The notes under the pieces: model-generated
Told to the model about the DNA's origin: nothing
The model's input: only the letters and a program-made list of their open reading frames with translations
The model's database searches: none
Assembly: GCA_036403235.1 (NCBI GenBank)
Contig: DASWRI010000015.1
Span: 62,001-126,000, forward strand
Direction of reading: 5' to 3'
Origin: JBGTFE01 sp036403235
GTDB taxonomy: Bacteria > Acidobacteriota > Blastocatellia > Pyrinomonadales > Pyrinomonadaceae
DNA length: 64,000 bases
In this document: positions 35,544 through 45,191 of the stretch, piece by piece
Layout: every line of letters begins with the position of its first letter
Position numbering within the stretch: position 1 is the stretch's first letter
Translations under genes and position numbers: made by a program

Positions 35544-36040
35544 TGACCTTTTTACTTTTTAAATGTTTCTCCCACTCTTCCGCGATTATCGCCCAGCGTT
35601 CGTGGTCGCGCCAGCGTTTGCTGATTTTTAAATACCGGCGCGAAAAACCTTCTTTTGTAAAGCCGTTTTTTCGCAAAACGGTGAGCGACGATAAATTTTG
35701 CGGCTGGACGTTTGCTTCAATCCGGTGAAGCTTTAACTGTTTGAAAGCAAAGCGCAGAATCAAATCGATGGCCTCGGTCATAAAACCCTTCCCGGCGAAT
35801 TTTGCGCCGACGTAATAACCGAGATATGCGTTTTGAAAATTGCCCCGAAAAATCTGCGAAAGATTTATCATTCCGGCAATCGCATCGTCGTTCCGGCGGC
35901 AAATCAAAAACGATTCGTTCGAGTCATGCTCGTTTCGAAGCAGAAAACCGTCAAAGCTTTTGTGGTCAATCGGCGGGTTTGCGAGACCGCTGTGAAATTT
36001 GCGGCTCGCCTTATTCATCGCCGTAAACTCCTCAAAATCT

Positions 36041-37066
<1,026 letters not shown>

Positions 37067-37068
37067 TT

Positions 37069-38061
37069 TTAATAAATCGTAAAGCTATAAGATACGGCTT
37101 TTGTTACCGAATAAGCGATTTTGTTTCTTTTCGGCGGAAGAAAAACTATTTTTTTTGCGGCCGCGATTGCTTGTTCGGTCAGTCCGTAAGGCAGCGTGCT
37201 GACAGCCGAAATGCTGCCTACGCCGCCGCTTGCCAGAAACGTGACTTTTAAGATGACTGTTCCCTGTATGTCACTATCACGCGCGGCGTCCGTATATCTT
37301 GCGAAAGGTTTATGAACGATAACGATTCCTAGATTTTCAACTTTTTCGGAACTTTGGACCGAATTCCCTTTCAAATTATCAGTTTTATTTTCTTCTGTTT
37401 TGCCGATAATATTACCGTTGCCCGAATTTTCCGAGATACCGGAAATTATTTTTGTTGATGAATTCTCCTGTAAATCTCCGAGTATCTGCAATGAGCCGCC
37501 TTCAATTTCGATGCCTTCCAGGGTTTTCTCAATTTTTACCGACGCGGCGAAATCTTTCGTATCAGGCACGACATCGCTTCTATGGGTTGCCCAAAGCTCA
37601 AACCAGCGTTTGTTTTTGAAATCGTTAAAGAACCAGTAAGTCGAAGTGCTGGTTTGATTTTTTGAAGTGATTTTAGTGACCTCAATATCATCTTGGCGGT
37701 ATTTCGATTCGTCAAAGCCATTCTCTTTTAACCGAATCTCTTTTACCCGCGATTCAAAACTTTGCTCGTTAAATTTAATTTTATACGGGCAGTTGTTCCA
37801 GCTTATTGTTGTTTTTTTGGAAACGATTCTCAAAGTATAAACAACTTCCCGCGCGTAGGCTGCATACGTGACGGTTTCGAGTTCGCTGCATGAAGTTGAA
37901 GATTCGATTAAAATCGGCAGCTTCGGCAGCAGAACCGAAACGCCTCTCTTGCTCACTTTATATCTTTCCCATTTGACCGGAGCGTTGTAATTTTCCGCTT
38001 GCGCCGCGGCAACTAAATTAAGCGTAAACAGAAAAAACAGAGTCAAAATTAATCCGCGCAT
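37069..38061 (-). CDS. Secreted protein with TonB C-terminal domain
   Basis: 330 aa. Signal peptide about 1-20 (ending VAAAQA), a domain of about 180 residues of unknown type with two cysteines, a low-complexity Ser/Asn/Lys linker (about 195-245), and a C-terminal TonB domain (about 250-330) with YTDAARDSDIQGTVILKVTF and GLTEQAIAAAKKIVFLPPKR. It has a cleavable signal peptide, not the usual TonB anchor with a Pro-rich rod, so it is probably a periplasmic TonB-C protein, not the energy transducer itself. Confidence 0.85.
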   Translation of the reverse strand: MRGLILTLFFLFTLNLVAAAQAENYNAPVKWERYKVSKRGVSVLLPKLPILIESSTSCSELETVTYAAYAREVVYTLRIVSKKTTISWNNCPYKIKFNEQSFESRVKEIRLKENGFDESKYRQDDIEVTKITSKNQTSTSTYWFFNDFKNKRWFELWATHRSDVVPDTKDFAASVKIEKTLEGIEIEGGSLQILGDLQENSSTKIISGISENSGNGNIIGKTEENKTDNLKGNSVQSSEKVENLGIVIVHKPFARYTDAARDSDIQGTVILKVTFLASGGVGSISAVSTLPYGLTEQAIAAAKKIVFLPPKRNKIAYSVTKAVSYSFTIY

Positions 38062-38199
38062 AAGTTTTATTCAAAATTATTTGGCTGCTACTTTTTATTT
38101 CGGCGTGCAACTCTTTCTATCGCTTTTTCTTCAAATGAATGTTATCATTTTCCCGTAAATTTGTATTTCCGACAGTTTACTTTTTAGGAGATTTTTGTA

Positions 38200-39915
38200 G
38201 TGAAAAAAAGTTCGACTCTTTTTAGCGGTATTCTTTTAATTGCATTTCTTTTTACAAACGTTTTTCCCCAAACGACTTCACAGGTTAAGCCAAAATCAAC
38301 CGATTCGAAAACCGTGGTCAACACGACCAAGCCGGTTACGACCGATGTCATCGACCAGGACATGGCCGAGGCTTTGACGCTTATTCAGGACAATTACGTT
38401 GGCGGGAAAAATCTCGATTACAACGAACTTTTCAAATCTTCAATCGAGTCGATGCTGCACGTGCTCGACCCGCACTCGAATTATTTCGACGCCAAAGATT
38501 TTGAAGAATTTCGCACCGAGCAGTCTTCGCAATATTACGGCATCGGCGCGACCATCGGCGACTTGCGCGACGCAAACGATAAGGTCGTCGCGACCTATAT
38601 CAAAGCGACTTTTGAAAACGCGCCCGCCAATCGCGCCGGGCTTCGTTACGGCGATAAAATCGTCGAAGTCAACGGCGTTTCGATGCTCGGAAAAACGTTT
38701 ACCGAAGTTCGCCAGTCGTTGCGCGGGCCGCGCGGAACGCACGCCAAGCTCGTCGTCGAGCGCTACGGCACGGGCAAGCGCGAAACCGTCGATATTATCC
38801 GCGACGCCGTTTCCCAGCCTTCAATCGCCGAATATTACATAATTCGTCCGGGCGTCGGCTATATCGGAATGACGGGCAATTTCACGCAGACTACTTTTGC
38901 CGAATTTCGCGCCGCGATGCAGGAACTCAAAGCTGAAGGAATGCAGCAGCTCGTGCTCGATTTGCGCAATAACGGCGGTGGTCTCGTCAGAGAGGCTTAT
39001 AATGTCGCAAATACTTTTCTCGCGCGCGGACAGACGATTTTTACGCAGAAAGGAAGAATTGAAGACGTCGGCGGAACATATCAATCGAACAACACGAATC
39101 CCGACGACACGCCGATTGTCGCGCTCGTAAACCGCAATTCGGCCTCGGCGACGGAAATTTTGGCGGGCGCTCTGCAAGACCACGACCGCGCTTTGATTGT
39201 CGGCGAAAACACTTTCGGCAAAGGACTTGTGCAGAACCCGTTTATTCTCGAATACGGCTCGATGCTGCTTTTGACGATTGCCAAATACGAAACGCCTTCG
39301 GGCCGATTGATTCAGCGCGATTATTCGGACGGAAATCTTTACAATTATTACACCAACGGCGGAAGCTTTCGTGAAGACAATCCGAACGAAAAACCGAAAG
39401 GCGCGGAAACGAAAACCGACGCCGGCCGAACGGTTTACAGCGGCGGCGGAATTAACCCGGACGTCGTTCTCAAACCGCAGATGCTGACACTCGATAAAGC
39501 GCGCGTCGAGGCCAAACTCAACGACCCGATTTTCGCCTTCGCGCTCGATTTAACATACGGAAAAATCGCCGGTTTTGAAGATTATCAGGTTAATCGCCCG
39601 ATAAAATTCGAATACACTTTGAAAAACTCGGATTACGCGATAACCGAAAATATCTATCAGGCCTTCAAAAAATATGCGGCCGATAAATACAAAGTTTCAT
39701 CGGCGCAGATTGACCGCGAGCGCGAATTTGTCGAAAGAATGCTTCGCGTCGAGCTCGTCACCGCTTCCTACGGCGCGACGACCTCGTTCCAGGTTTATAA
39801 CGAATACGACACGCAGCTTATGCGCGCCATCGAGCTTCTCCCGCAGGCCAAACAGCTCGCCATCGAAGGCGCGAAAGCCAACGCGAAAAAGACGACAACG
39901 GGCATAAATCGTTAA
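38200..39915 (+). CDS. S41 family C-terminal processing peptidase
   Basis: 571 aa. GTG start at 38200 supported by AGGAG 9 nt upstream. Signal peptide (1-24), helical N-terminal region, PDZ domain (about 105-195, with YYGIGATIG and AGLRYGDKIVEVNG) and the S41 core with LDLRNNGGG and NSASATEILAGAL. Catalytic dyad Ser316 and Lys341 (FGKGLVQ) intact. Long C-terminal extension of about 140 residues. Periplasmic tail-specific protease. Compare with the inactive homologue at 55808. Confidence 0.95.
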   Translation: MKKSSTLFSGILLIAFLFTNVFPQTTSQVKPKSTDSKTVVNTTKPVTTDVIDQDMAEALTLIQDNYVGGKNLDYNELFKSSIESMLHVLDPHSNYFDAKDFEEFRTEQSSQYYGIGATIGDLRDANDKVVATYIKATFENAPANRAGLRYGDKIVEVNGVSMLGKTFTEVRQSLRGPRGTHAKLVVERYGTGKRETVDIIRDAVSQPSIAEYYIIRPGVGYIGMTGNFTQTTFAEFRAAMQELKAEGMQQLVLDLRNNGGGLVREAYNVANTFLARGQTIFTQKGRIEDVGGTYQSNNTNPDDTPIVALVNRNSASATEILAGALQDHDRALIVGENTFGKGLVQNPFILEYGSMLLLTIAKYETPSGRLIQRDYSDGNLYNYYTNGGSFREDNPNEKPKGAETKTDAGRTVYSGGGINPDVVLKPQMLTLDKARVEAKLNDPIFAFALDLTYGKIAGFEDYQVNRPIKFEYTLKNSDYAITENIYQAFKKYAADKYKVSSAQIDREREFVERMLRVELVTASYGATTSFQVYNEYDTQLMRAIELLPQAKQLAIEGAKANAKKTTTGINR

Positions 39916-39917
39916 GA

Positions 39918-39977
39918 AAATTAGCCACGAATTACACAAATTTTATCCGAGTTATTTGTGTAATTCGTGGCTAATTT
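39918..39977. terminator. Bidirectional hairpin, ATTTGTGTAATTCGTGGC family
   Basis: Perfect 24-bp arms (39918-39941 and 39954-39977) between the convergent S41 and small membrane genes. Same family as 19725-19794. Confidence 0.85.
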
Positions 39978-39988
39978 ATTTTTCTTTT

Positions 39989-40156
39989 TTAAGAAACGAG
40001 CCAGTGAATCAAATAATAAATCCCGATTCCCGCTCCGGCGAGCAGTAATAAAACTCCGAGAATTATCAAAGCAATTATCAGCTTGAATTTTTTGTAGCGC
40101 TTTTCGTTTTGCGGCGAAAGCGAATTTTGCGGAAAATACGGCGGCGGTCTGTTCAT
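39989..40156 (-). CDS. 55-residue single-pass membrane protein
   Basis: Short frame MNRPPPYFPQNSLSPQNEKR, then a basic patch KKFK and one strong hydrophobic helix (LIIALIILGVLLLLAGAGIG) to the C-terminus YYLIHWLVS. 55 aa, ATG at 40156. A Pro-rich N-terminus plus a positive stretch before the helix is protein-like; no family known. It lies between two repeat hairpins with no other gene in the space. Confidence 0.55.
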   Translation of the reverse strand: MNRPPPYFPQNSLSPQNEKRYKKFKLIIALIILGVLLLLAGAGIGIYYLIHWLVS

Positions 40157-40161
40157 AAATT

Positions 40162-40238
40162 AAGTTCCAGATTTCAAGTTTCAGGTTTCGAGTTTCAAAA
40201 GTCAACAACTAATCATAAAACCTGGAACTTGAAACTTA
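40162..40238. repeat. Hairpin of TTTCAAG/TTTCAGG repeats
   Basis: Left arm AAGTTCCAG...AAGTTTCAGGTTT and right arm AAACCTGGAACTTG with inner GAGTTTC units. Same family as 12277-12342. It sits after the M28 stop (40236), whose last codons are contributed by the right arm. Confidence 0.8.
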
Positions 40239-41660
40239 TCTAGGTAAGGGCTGTTCGAGATTTGCCAGACCGTAGGCCAGAACGGCCATTACCGAACCGT
40301 TTTCGGCCAGCTCTTTCGGATTTACCTTGTCGAAGGTGTCGGCGGCCGTGTGATGATAATTAAAATACGTTCGCTGGTCAAACCACGGCTCAAACGACGG
40401 AACGCCTTTACGCGTCAGAACCGAAATATCCGAACCGACTCCGGGCTGAATTTGTGCGAATCCGGCGCCCTGCGAGCTTAAAACTTTTGAAAGCGGCACG
40501 AAAAACGGCATCGCTTCGGGTTTCCCGGCAAACTGAAATCCGAGCGGCCGCGACGCGCCCAAATCGGCTTCAATCGCGGCAAATTGATTCAGAATATTCG
40601 CATCGGCTTCCTTTCCATACTCGGTCGCGCCGACAAACCCGTTTTCCTCGTTCATAAAGGCGATGACGCGAATCGTGCGTTTCGGCTTTAATTTTAACTG
40701 TTTCAAAAGAAACGGCACCTGCATCGCCATCGCCACGCCCGAAGCGTCGTCAATCGCGCCCGTTCCCAAATCCCACGAATCGAGATGACCGGAAACGATA
40801 ACTATTTCATTCGGCTTTTCGCTTCCCTTCAAATCCGCAATCACGTTATAGCTCGTCACTTCCGGCAAAGTCTGCGGCGTCAGCGTCAGGCGGATTTTTA
40901 CTTTTCCCTGTTTGGCGAGATATGCGATTAATTCGGCGTCTTCATATGAGACGGCGGCCGCCGGAATTTTCGGAACGTTCGGGTCGTAACGCATTCCGCC
41001 GGTGTGCGCGAGACGATTTTGCGATGCGCCGGCCGAACGAACCAGAACGCCGGCCGCGCCAAGTTTTCCGGCCGCGATGGCGCCGCCGCCGCGATACTGC
41101 GTCGCCTGCCCGTAAGCCGCGAGTCCGAAACCGGATTCCTGCATTTCGCGGTCAAATTTGTAATTAAAAAGCACGATTTTGCCCTGCACCTTATCTCGTC
41201 CGAGCGCGTTCAGCTCGTCAAAACTGTTGACGACGATGATTTCGGCGACGAGACCGTTTGCGTCGGTCGCGATGCTTCCGCCGAGCGTCGTCAGGACGAT
41301 TCTCTGCGTCGTACCGGCCGCCATTCCTTCAAATTCGATAAGCTCGCCGCGTTCTTCGCCGCGCACCCAGTGCGGCACGGTCAGTTTTTGCAGGCGCACT
41401 TCGAGACCGAGCTTTCGCATTTCTTCGGCGACATACTGAACGGCGCGTTCGGCCTGCGGCGAGCCGGTCAGACGCGCGCCGATATTGTTTGAAAGAAACC
41501 CGACCTGTCTGTATGCGTAATCGCTTGCGAGAGCCGCGCTCTGAATTTTTTCCAAATCCGAAAGCGTTTTTTCGCTGTATAAAAGCGGCGTCGGCGTCGG
41601 CTGCTGGGCAAACGCCGGGAGCGCCAGCGCGAGCAGAATTAAAGGAATATATTTTTTCAT
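40236..41660 (-). CDS. Secreted M28 family metallopeptidase
   Basis: 474 aa. Signal peptide (1-18, ending PAFAQ). PA domain inserted between 110 and 250 (contains AYGQATQYRGGGAIAAGKLGAAGVLVR). Zinc ligands: SGHLDSWDLGTGAIDDASGV (His, Asp), MNEENGF (catalytic Glu pair), AIEADLG, and YHHTAADTFDKV. Resembles glutamate carboxypeptidase/PGCP-like aminopeptidases that cleave dipeptides. Monocistronic. Confidence 0.94.
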   Translation of the reverse strand: MKKYIPLILLALALPAFAQQPTPTPLLYSEKTLSDLEKIQSAALASDYAYRQVGFLSNNIGARLTGSPQAERAVQYVAEEMRKLGLEVRLQKLTVPHWVRGEERGELIEFEGMAAGTTQRIVLTTLGGSIATDANGLVAEIIVVNSFDELNALGRDKVQGKIVLFNYKFDREMQESGFGLAAYGQATQYRGGGAIAAGKLGAAGVLVRSAGASQNRLAHTGGMRYDPNVPKIPAAAVSYEDAELIAYLAKQGKVKIRLTLTPQTLPEVTSYNVIADLKGSEKPNEIVIVSGHLDSWDLGTGAIDDASGVAMAMQVPFLLKQLKLKPKRTIRVIAFMNEENGFVGATEYGKEADANILNQFAAIEADLGASRPLGFQFAGKPEAMPFFVPLSKVLSSQGAGFAQIQPGVGSDISVLTRKGVPSFEPWFDQRTYFNYHHTAADTFDKVNPKELAENGSVMAVLAYGLANLEQPLPR

Positions 41661-41755
41661 AAATTTATCAGTCGATGTTTTTTATATGATAGCAACCATA
41701 AAGTTTATGTGCCATAATACGTTTGCTTTTCAATTTTAGTTTAACGGATAAATTT

Positions 41756-43801
41756 ATGAAAAAATTATTTTCGGTAGTTTTTTTGTGCGTTTTTTTATTG
41801 ACGACCGGCTTTGCCCAAACTTTTACGATTGAAGAATTATTAAAAGTCCGGCGCGTCGGCGACCCGCAGCTTTCGCCCGACGGCCGAACAATTGCTTTTA
41901 CGGTCGGCGACGTCGATAAAGCGGCAAATCGAGTTGTGACACAGATTTACACCGTCTCGATTGACGGCGCGAATATCAGACAAATCACTAAAGGCGACAA
42001 ATCGAATTCGAGCCCGCGCTGGTCGCCGGACGGCCGGAAAATCGCTTTTACAACCAGCGGGCAAATCTGGACGATGGACGCCGACGGCGACGATAAAAAA
42101 CAAATTACAAAAATATCGAGCGGCGCGGGAAATCCCGTCTGGTCGCCCGACGGAAAATGGTTTTTATTTAACTCGGACGTTTATCCCGAATGCGCGAGCG
42201 ACGACTGCAATCAAAAAAAGGACGAAGCCAACGATAACGGCAAAGTTAAGGCAATCGTCACCGAACGGCTTTTGTATCGTCACTGGGTCGAATGGCGCGA
42301 CAAAAAGCGCAGTCACGTTTTTCTCGTTTCAAGCAACGGCAGCGGAACTGCGGCCGATTTAACAATCGGCGATTTTGATGCGCCGCCGGTCGGCGCTTCG
42401 ACGGGCGTCGATTATGCTTTTTCGCCCGATTCGAAAGAAATAGTTTTTTTGAGAAATCCCGACAAAATCGAGGCAATTTCGACAAACAGCGACATTTATG
42501 TTTTGCCAATCGAAGGCAATCGCGCCATCGGCGCCAAAAACATCACGGCTTCAAACAAAGGATACGATAACGCGCCCGCCTACACGCCGGACGGAAAATA
42601 TATCATCTATCGCTCGCAGGCGGCCGAAGCCTTTGAAGCCGACCGCGGGCGCATTATGCGCTACAATCGCGCGACCGGCGAAACAATCGAATTGACGCGC
42701 GGCTTCGATTTGCAGGTTGACGAGCATATCATCTCGGCCGACGGCAAAACCGTCTATTTTACTGCCGGTCAGCGCGGCAATGCGCCCGTTTTCAGCGTTC
42801 CGGTCGAGCCGGATTTTCGCTTGAAAACCGCGACCTTTGTAAAACCGATATTTACGGAAAATTACGCCGGAAATCTGAACGTTTCGAGAGACGAAAAAAC
42901 GTTTGTTTTCCTGAGCAGCTCAATGTCCTCGGCGGCGGAAGTGATGAAAGCCAACGCGGACGGAAGCGGCGTCAAGGCCCTGACAAAATTTAATTCAAGC
43001 ATGAATCTGTCGAAAGGCGAAAACGTCGATTGGACGGGCGCGCTGAACGCGAAAGTTCACGGATTTTTACTGAAGCCCGCAAATTTTGACCCGAGCAAAA
43101 AATATCCGCTGCTCGTTTTGATTCACGGCGGGCCGCAGAGCGCGTGGAATAATAGCTGGGGCTATCGATGGAATCCGCAAGTTTTTGCCAATGCCGGTTA
43201 CGTCGTTTTTATGCCGAACCCGCGCGGCTCGACCGGTTACGGGCAGAAATTCGTCAATGAAGTTTCCGGCGACTGGGGCGGGCGCGCCTACACGGACATT
43301 ATGAACGGCGTCGCGGGCGTTTTGAAGAACAACGCTTTTATCGACAAAACCCGAATCGGCGCGGCGGGCGCAAGCTACGGCGGTTACATGGTCGATTGGA
43401 TTCTCGGCCACAACAACGACCCGCGCTTTAAGTTCAGGGCGCTCGTTTCGCACGCCGGAGTTTACAATCTCGAAAGCATGGCGGGCGCGACCGAGGAACT
43501 CTGGTTCGTCAACTGGGAATTTAAAGGAATGCCGTGGCAAAACAAGGTGAATTACGAAAAATGGTCGCCGAATAAATTTGTCGCAAACTTTAAAACGCCG
43601 ACGCTCGTCACCGCCGGAGAGCTCGATTACCGCGTTCCGGTCGATCAGGATTATCAATTATTTACGGCTTTGCAGCTCAACGATGTCGATTCGAAATTGA
43701 TTGTCTTTCCCGACGAAGGCCACTGGATTTTGAAACCGCAAAACTCCGAATTCTGGTACGCGCAGGTGCTCGACTGGTTCGGTAAATATTTGAACCCTTA
43801 A
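41756..43801 (+). CDS. S9 family prolyl oligopeptidase-like peptidase (acylaminoacyl-peptidase type)
   Basis: 681 aa from ATG 41756 (signal peptide 1-20, ending TGFAQ); the longer frame from 41723 adds an unlikely extension. TolB/WD40-like beta-propeller (about 25-410) with repeated WSPDGRKIAF-type blades, and a C-terminal alpha/beta-hydrolase. Catalytic Ser540 in GASYGGYM, Asp624 in GELDYR and His656 in DEGHW. Secreted peptidase. Confidence 0.95.
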   Translation: MKKLFSVVFLCVFLLTTGFAQTFTIEELLKVRRVGDPQLSPDGRTIAFTVGDVDKAANRVVTQIYTVSIDGANIRQITKGDKSNSSPRWSPDGRKIAFTTSGQIWTMDADGDDKKQITKISSGAGNPVWSPDGKWFLFNSDVYPECASDDCNQKKDEANDNGKVKAIVTERLLYRHWVEWRDKKRSHVFLVSSNGSGTAADLTIGDFDAPPVGASTGVDYAFSPDSKEIVFLRNPDKIEAISTNSDIYVLPIEGNRAIGAKNITASNKGYDNAPAYTPDGKYIIYRSQAAEAFEADRGRIMRYNRATGETIELTRGFDLQVDEHIISADGKTVYFTAGQRGNAPVFSVPVEPDFRLKTATFVKPIFTENYAGNLNVSRDEKTFVFLSSSMSSAAEVMKANADGSGVKALTKFNSSMNLSKGENVDWTGALNAKVHGFLLKPANFDPSKKYPLLVLIHGGPQSAWNNSWGYRWNPQVFANAGYVVFMPNPRGSTGYGQKFVNEVSGDWGGRAYTDIMNGVAGVLKNNAFIDKTRIGAAGASYGGYMVDWILGHNNDPRFKFRALVSHAGVYNLESMAGATEELWFVNWEFKGMPWQNKVNYEKWSPNKFVANFKTPTLVTAGELDYRVPVDQDYQLFTALQLNDVDSKLIVFPDEGHWILKPQNSEFWYAQVLDWFGKYLNP

Positions 43802-43838
43802 AAATGACTTTAATTTGTATGCTTAGAGGAGTTAATAA

Positions 43839-44456
43839 ATGCTCAGGGAAATAGTAAAAACTTCGCCGATTCTTTCCAAAAAAATAAGAATCGGCGACAT
43901 CAAAGCCGATTTAGGAAATTTGAATTTTGTAAATGAGCTTGACCCGCTTGCTGACGCAGGCGGCGCGCAGACTTCAAATAATCTGAATTTCGCGATGCAG
44001 CACCAAACACAGACGCAGTGGTGCTGGTCGGCCGTATCAGTCAGCACGTCGCTTTTTTATAATTCGAACAGCGCATGGACACAATGCACTCTGGCCAACC
44101 AGCAGCTCGGCCAAACTACCTGCTGCCAGGATGGAAGCACCGCCGCCTGCAACCGCTGGTGGTATCTGCATTACGCTTTAACCGGCGTCGGAAATTTGGA
44201 CCATTGGGTTAACGGAACAATTTCTTTCAGCGGAGTGCAGCAGCAAATCAATTCAACGTTACCGCTCAGCGTCAGAATCGAGTGGGCCGACGGGAGTGGC
44301 CATTTTGTCGTGCTTGATGGTTACGATTCGGCAAACGGTGACGTGGTTTCCGTCAAAGACCCCTGGTACGGCCCTTCAACTTATGTTTATGACGAATTTT
44401 CATCAAGGTATCAGGGAAGCGGAGCATGGACTCACAGTTATTACACCAAAGCATAG
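43839..44456 (+). CDS. Papain-like cysteine protease (C39-like/C70 style)
   Basis: 205 aa. An N-terminal propeptide-like region (1-50), then TQWCWSAVSVSTSLF with catalytic Cys62, a cysteine-rich segment (CC at 95-96, Cys83, Cys104), SGHFVVLDGYD with His155 and SVKDPWYGP with Asp174. The order and spacing match AvrRpt2/staphopain-like papain-fold peptidases. No signal peptide. SD GAGGAG before the start. It is followed 10 bp later by an unknown partner gene. Confidence 0.75.
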   Translation: MLREIVKTSPILSKKIRIGDIKADLGNLNFVNELDPLADAGGAQTSNNLNFAMQHQTQTQWCWSAVSVSTSLFYNSNSAWTQCTLANQQLGQTTCCQDGSTAACNRWWYLHYALTGVGNLDHWVNGTISFSGVQQQINSTLPLSVRIEWADGSGHFVVLDGYDSANGDVVSVKDPWYGPSTYVYDEFSSRYQGSGAWTHSYYTKA

Positions 44457-44466
44457 GAGAGAAAGT

Positions 44467-45060
44467 ATGTCATTAAAAACAGGAAATCCGCCGGAAAAAG
44501 CGCTGGAAGTAATAGCCGAGGCCGCCAATAAATTAGTATATTCGACACACGAATCGGCCTTGGGAGCGTTAGAAGGTGGCACTGAGTCGGCTGAGCTGGC
44601 CGCGCCGCTCGAAGTCTATACTCTGAATCTGCCTGACGTAATAGACAAAAATCTGGAAAACTCAAAATCGACCGGCTGGCGATATACCATCCTTCGCGAA
44701 AATGAGCCGGTCGCCGCAGCTGAAGTCAATGCTTCAAACGGCGAAGATGTCAGGTTTTCTCATTTTAACTCAGGGCCATTCGTCGAACAGCTTGTGAGAA
44801 CTTTAATTCGGGCTGAGAATCTCGAGATTGTGGCGGACGAAGATTACGAAGCCAGAGTATTAAAAATCCCCGCTTTGTACGTAATGGCGCTCTGGCTCCA
44901 CGGCGAATCGGACGATTTTCTTATTCCGATGCGCCCGACTAGCGAAAAGCTCGACGCCGGAAAATCTTATTTGCCCGAAGAACTTTTTGAACGATTGACT
45001 TCCGACGCGCGCGCCCGTTTGGAATTTGACGATGCCCCTGATGGGGACGAGAATCATTAA
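44467..45060 (+). CDS. Uncharacterised protein paired with the cysteine protease
   Basis: 197 aa from ATG 44467 (AGGAG site); the longer open frame from 44296 overlaps the protease gene and is not used. No signal peptide or TM helix. Segments: ALGALEGGTESAELAAPLEVYTL, then a mixed alpha/beta region with YVMALWLHGESDDFLIPMRP. No recognised family. Being 10 bp after the protease gene and sharing a terminator, it may be the protease's substrate, inhibitor or chaperone; none is proven. Confidence 0.75.
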   Translation: MSLKTGNPPEKALEVIAEAANKLVYSTHESALGALEGGTESAELAAPLEVYTLNLPDVIDKNLENSKSTGWRYTILRENEPVAAAEVNASNGEDVRFSHFNSGPFVEQLVRTLIRAENLEIVADEDYEARVLKIPALYVMALWLHGESDDFLIPMRPTSEKLDAGKSYLPEELFERLTSDARARLEFDDAPDGDENH

Positions 45061-45074
45061 AAATCCAGGAATAT

Positions 45075-45131
45075 TTAAAAACATTTTACGATGCTTATGA
45101 AACCTTCGTCGGCATCGTAAAATGTTTTTAA
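45075..45131 (+). terminator. Hairpin after the protease/partner operon
   Basis: Perfect 20-bp inverted repeat (45075-45094 and 45112-45131) with a 17-nt loop, 14 bp after the stop at 45060. The right arm contains TTTTT, giving terminator character. Confidence 0.7.
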
Positions 45132-45191
45132 GGCATCACAATAGTCTTTCGCAAGCTTCGCAGAAAATATTGTCCGAGCCTTTCGACCTTT

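Noticed and set aside
39921..40208. 95-codon minus-strand frame over the 55-aa membrane gene
   Set aside because: It reads through both repeat hairpins and has no protein-like features; the shorter frame with the TM helix is better.
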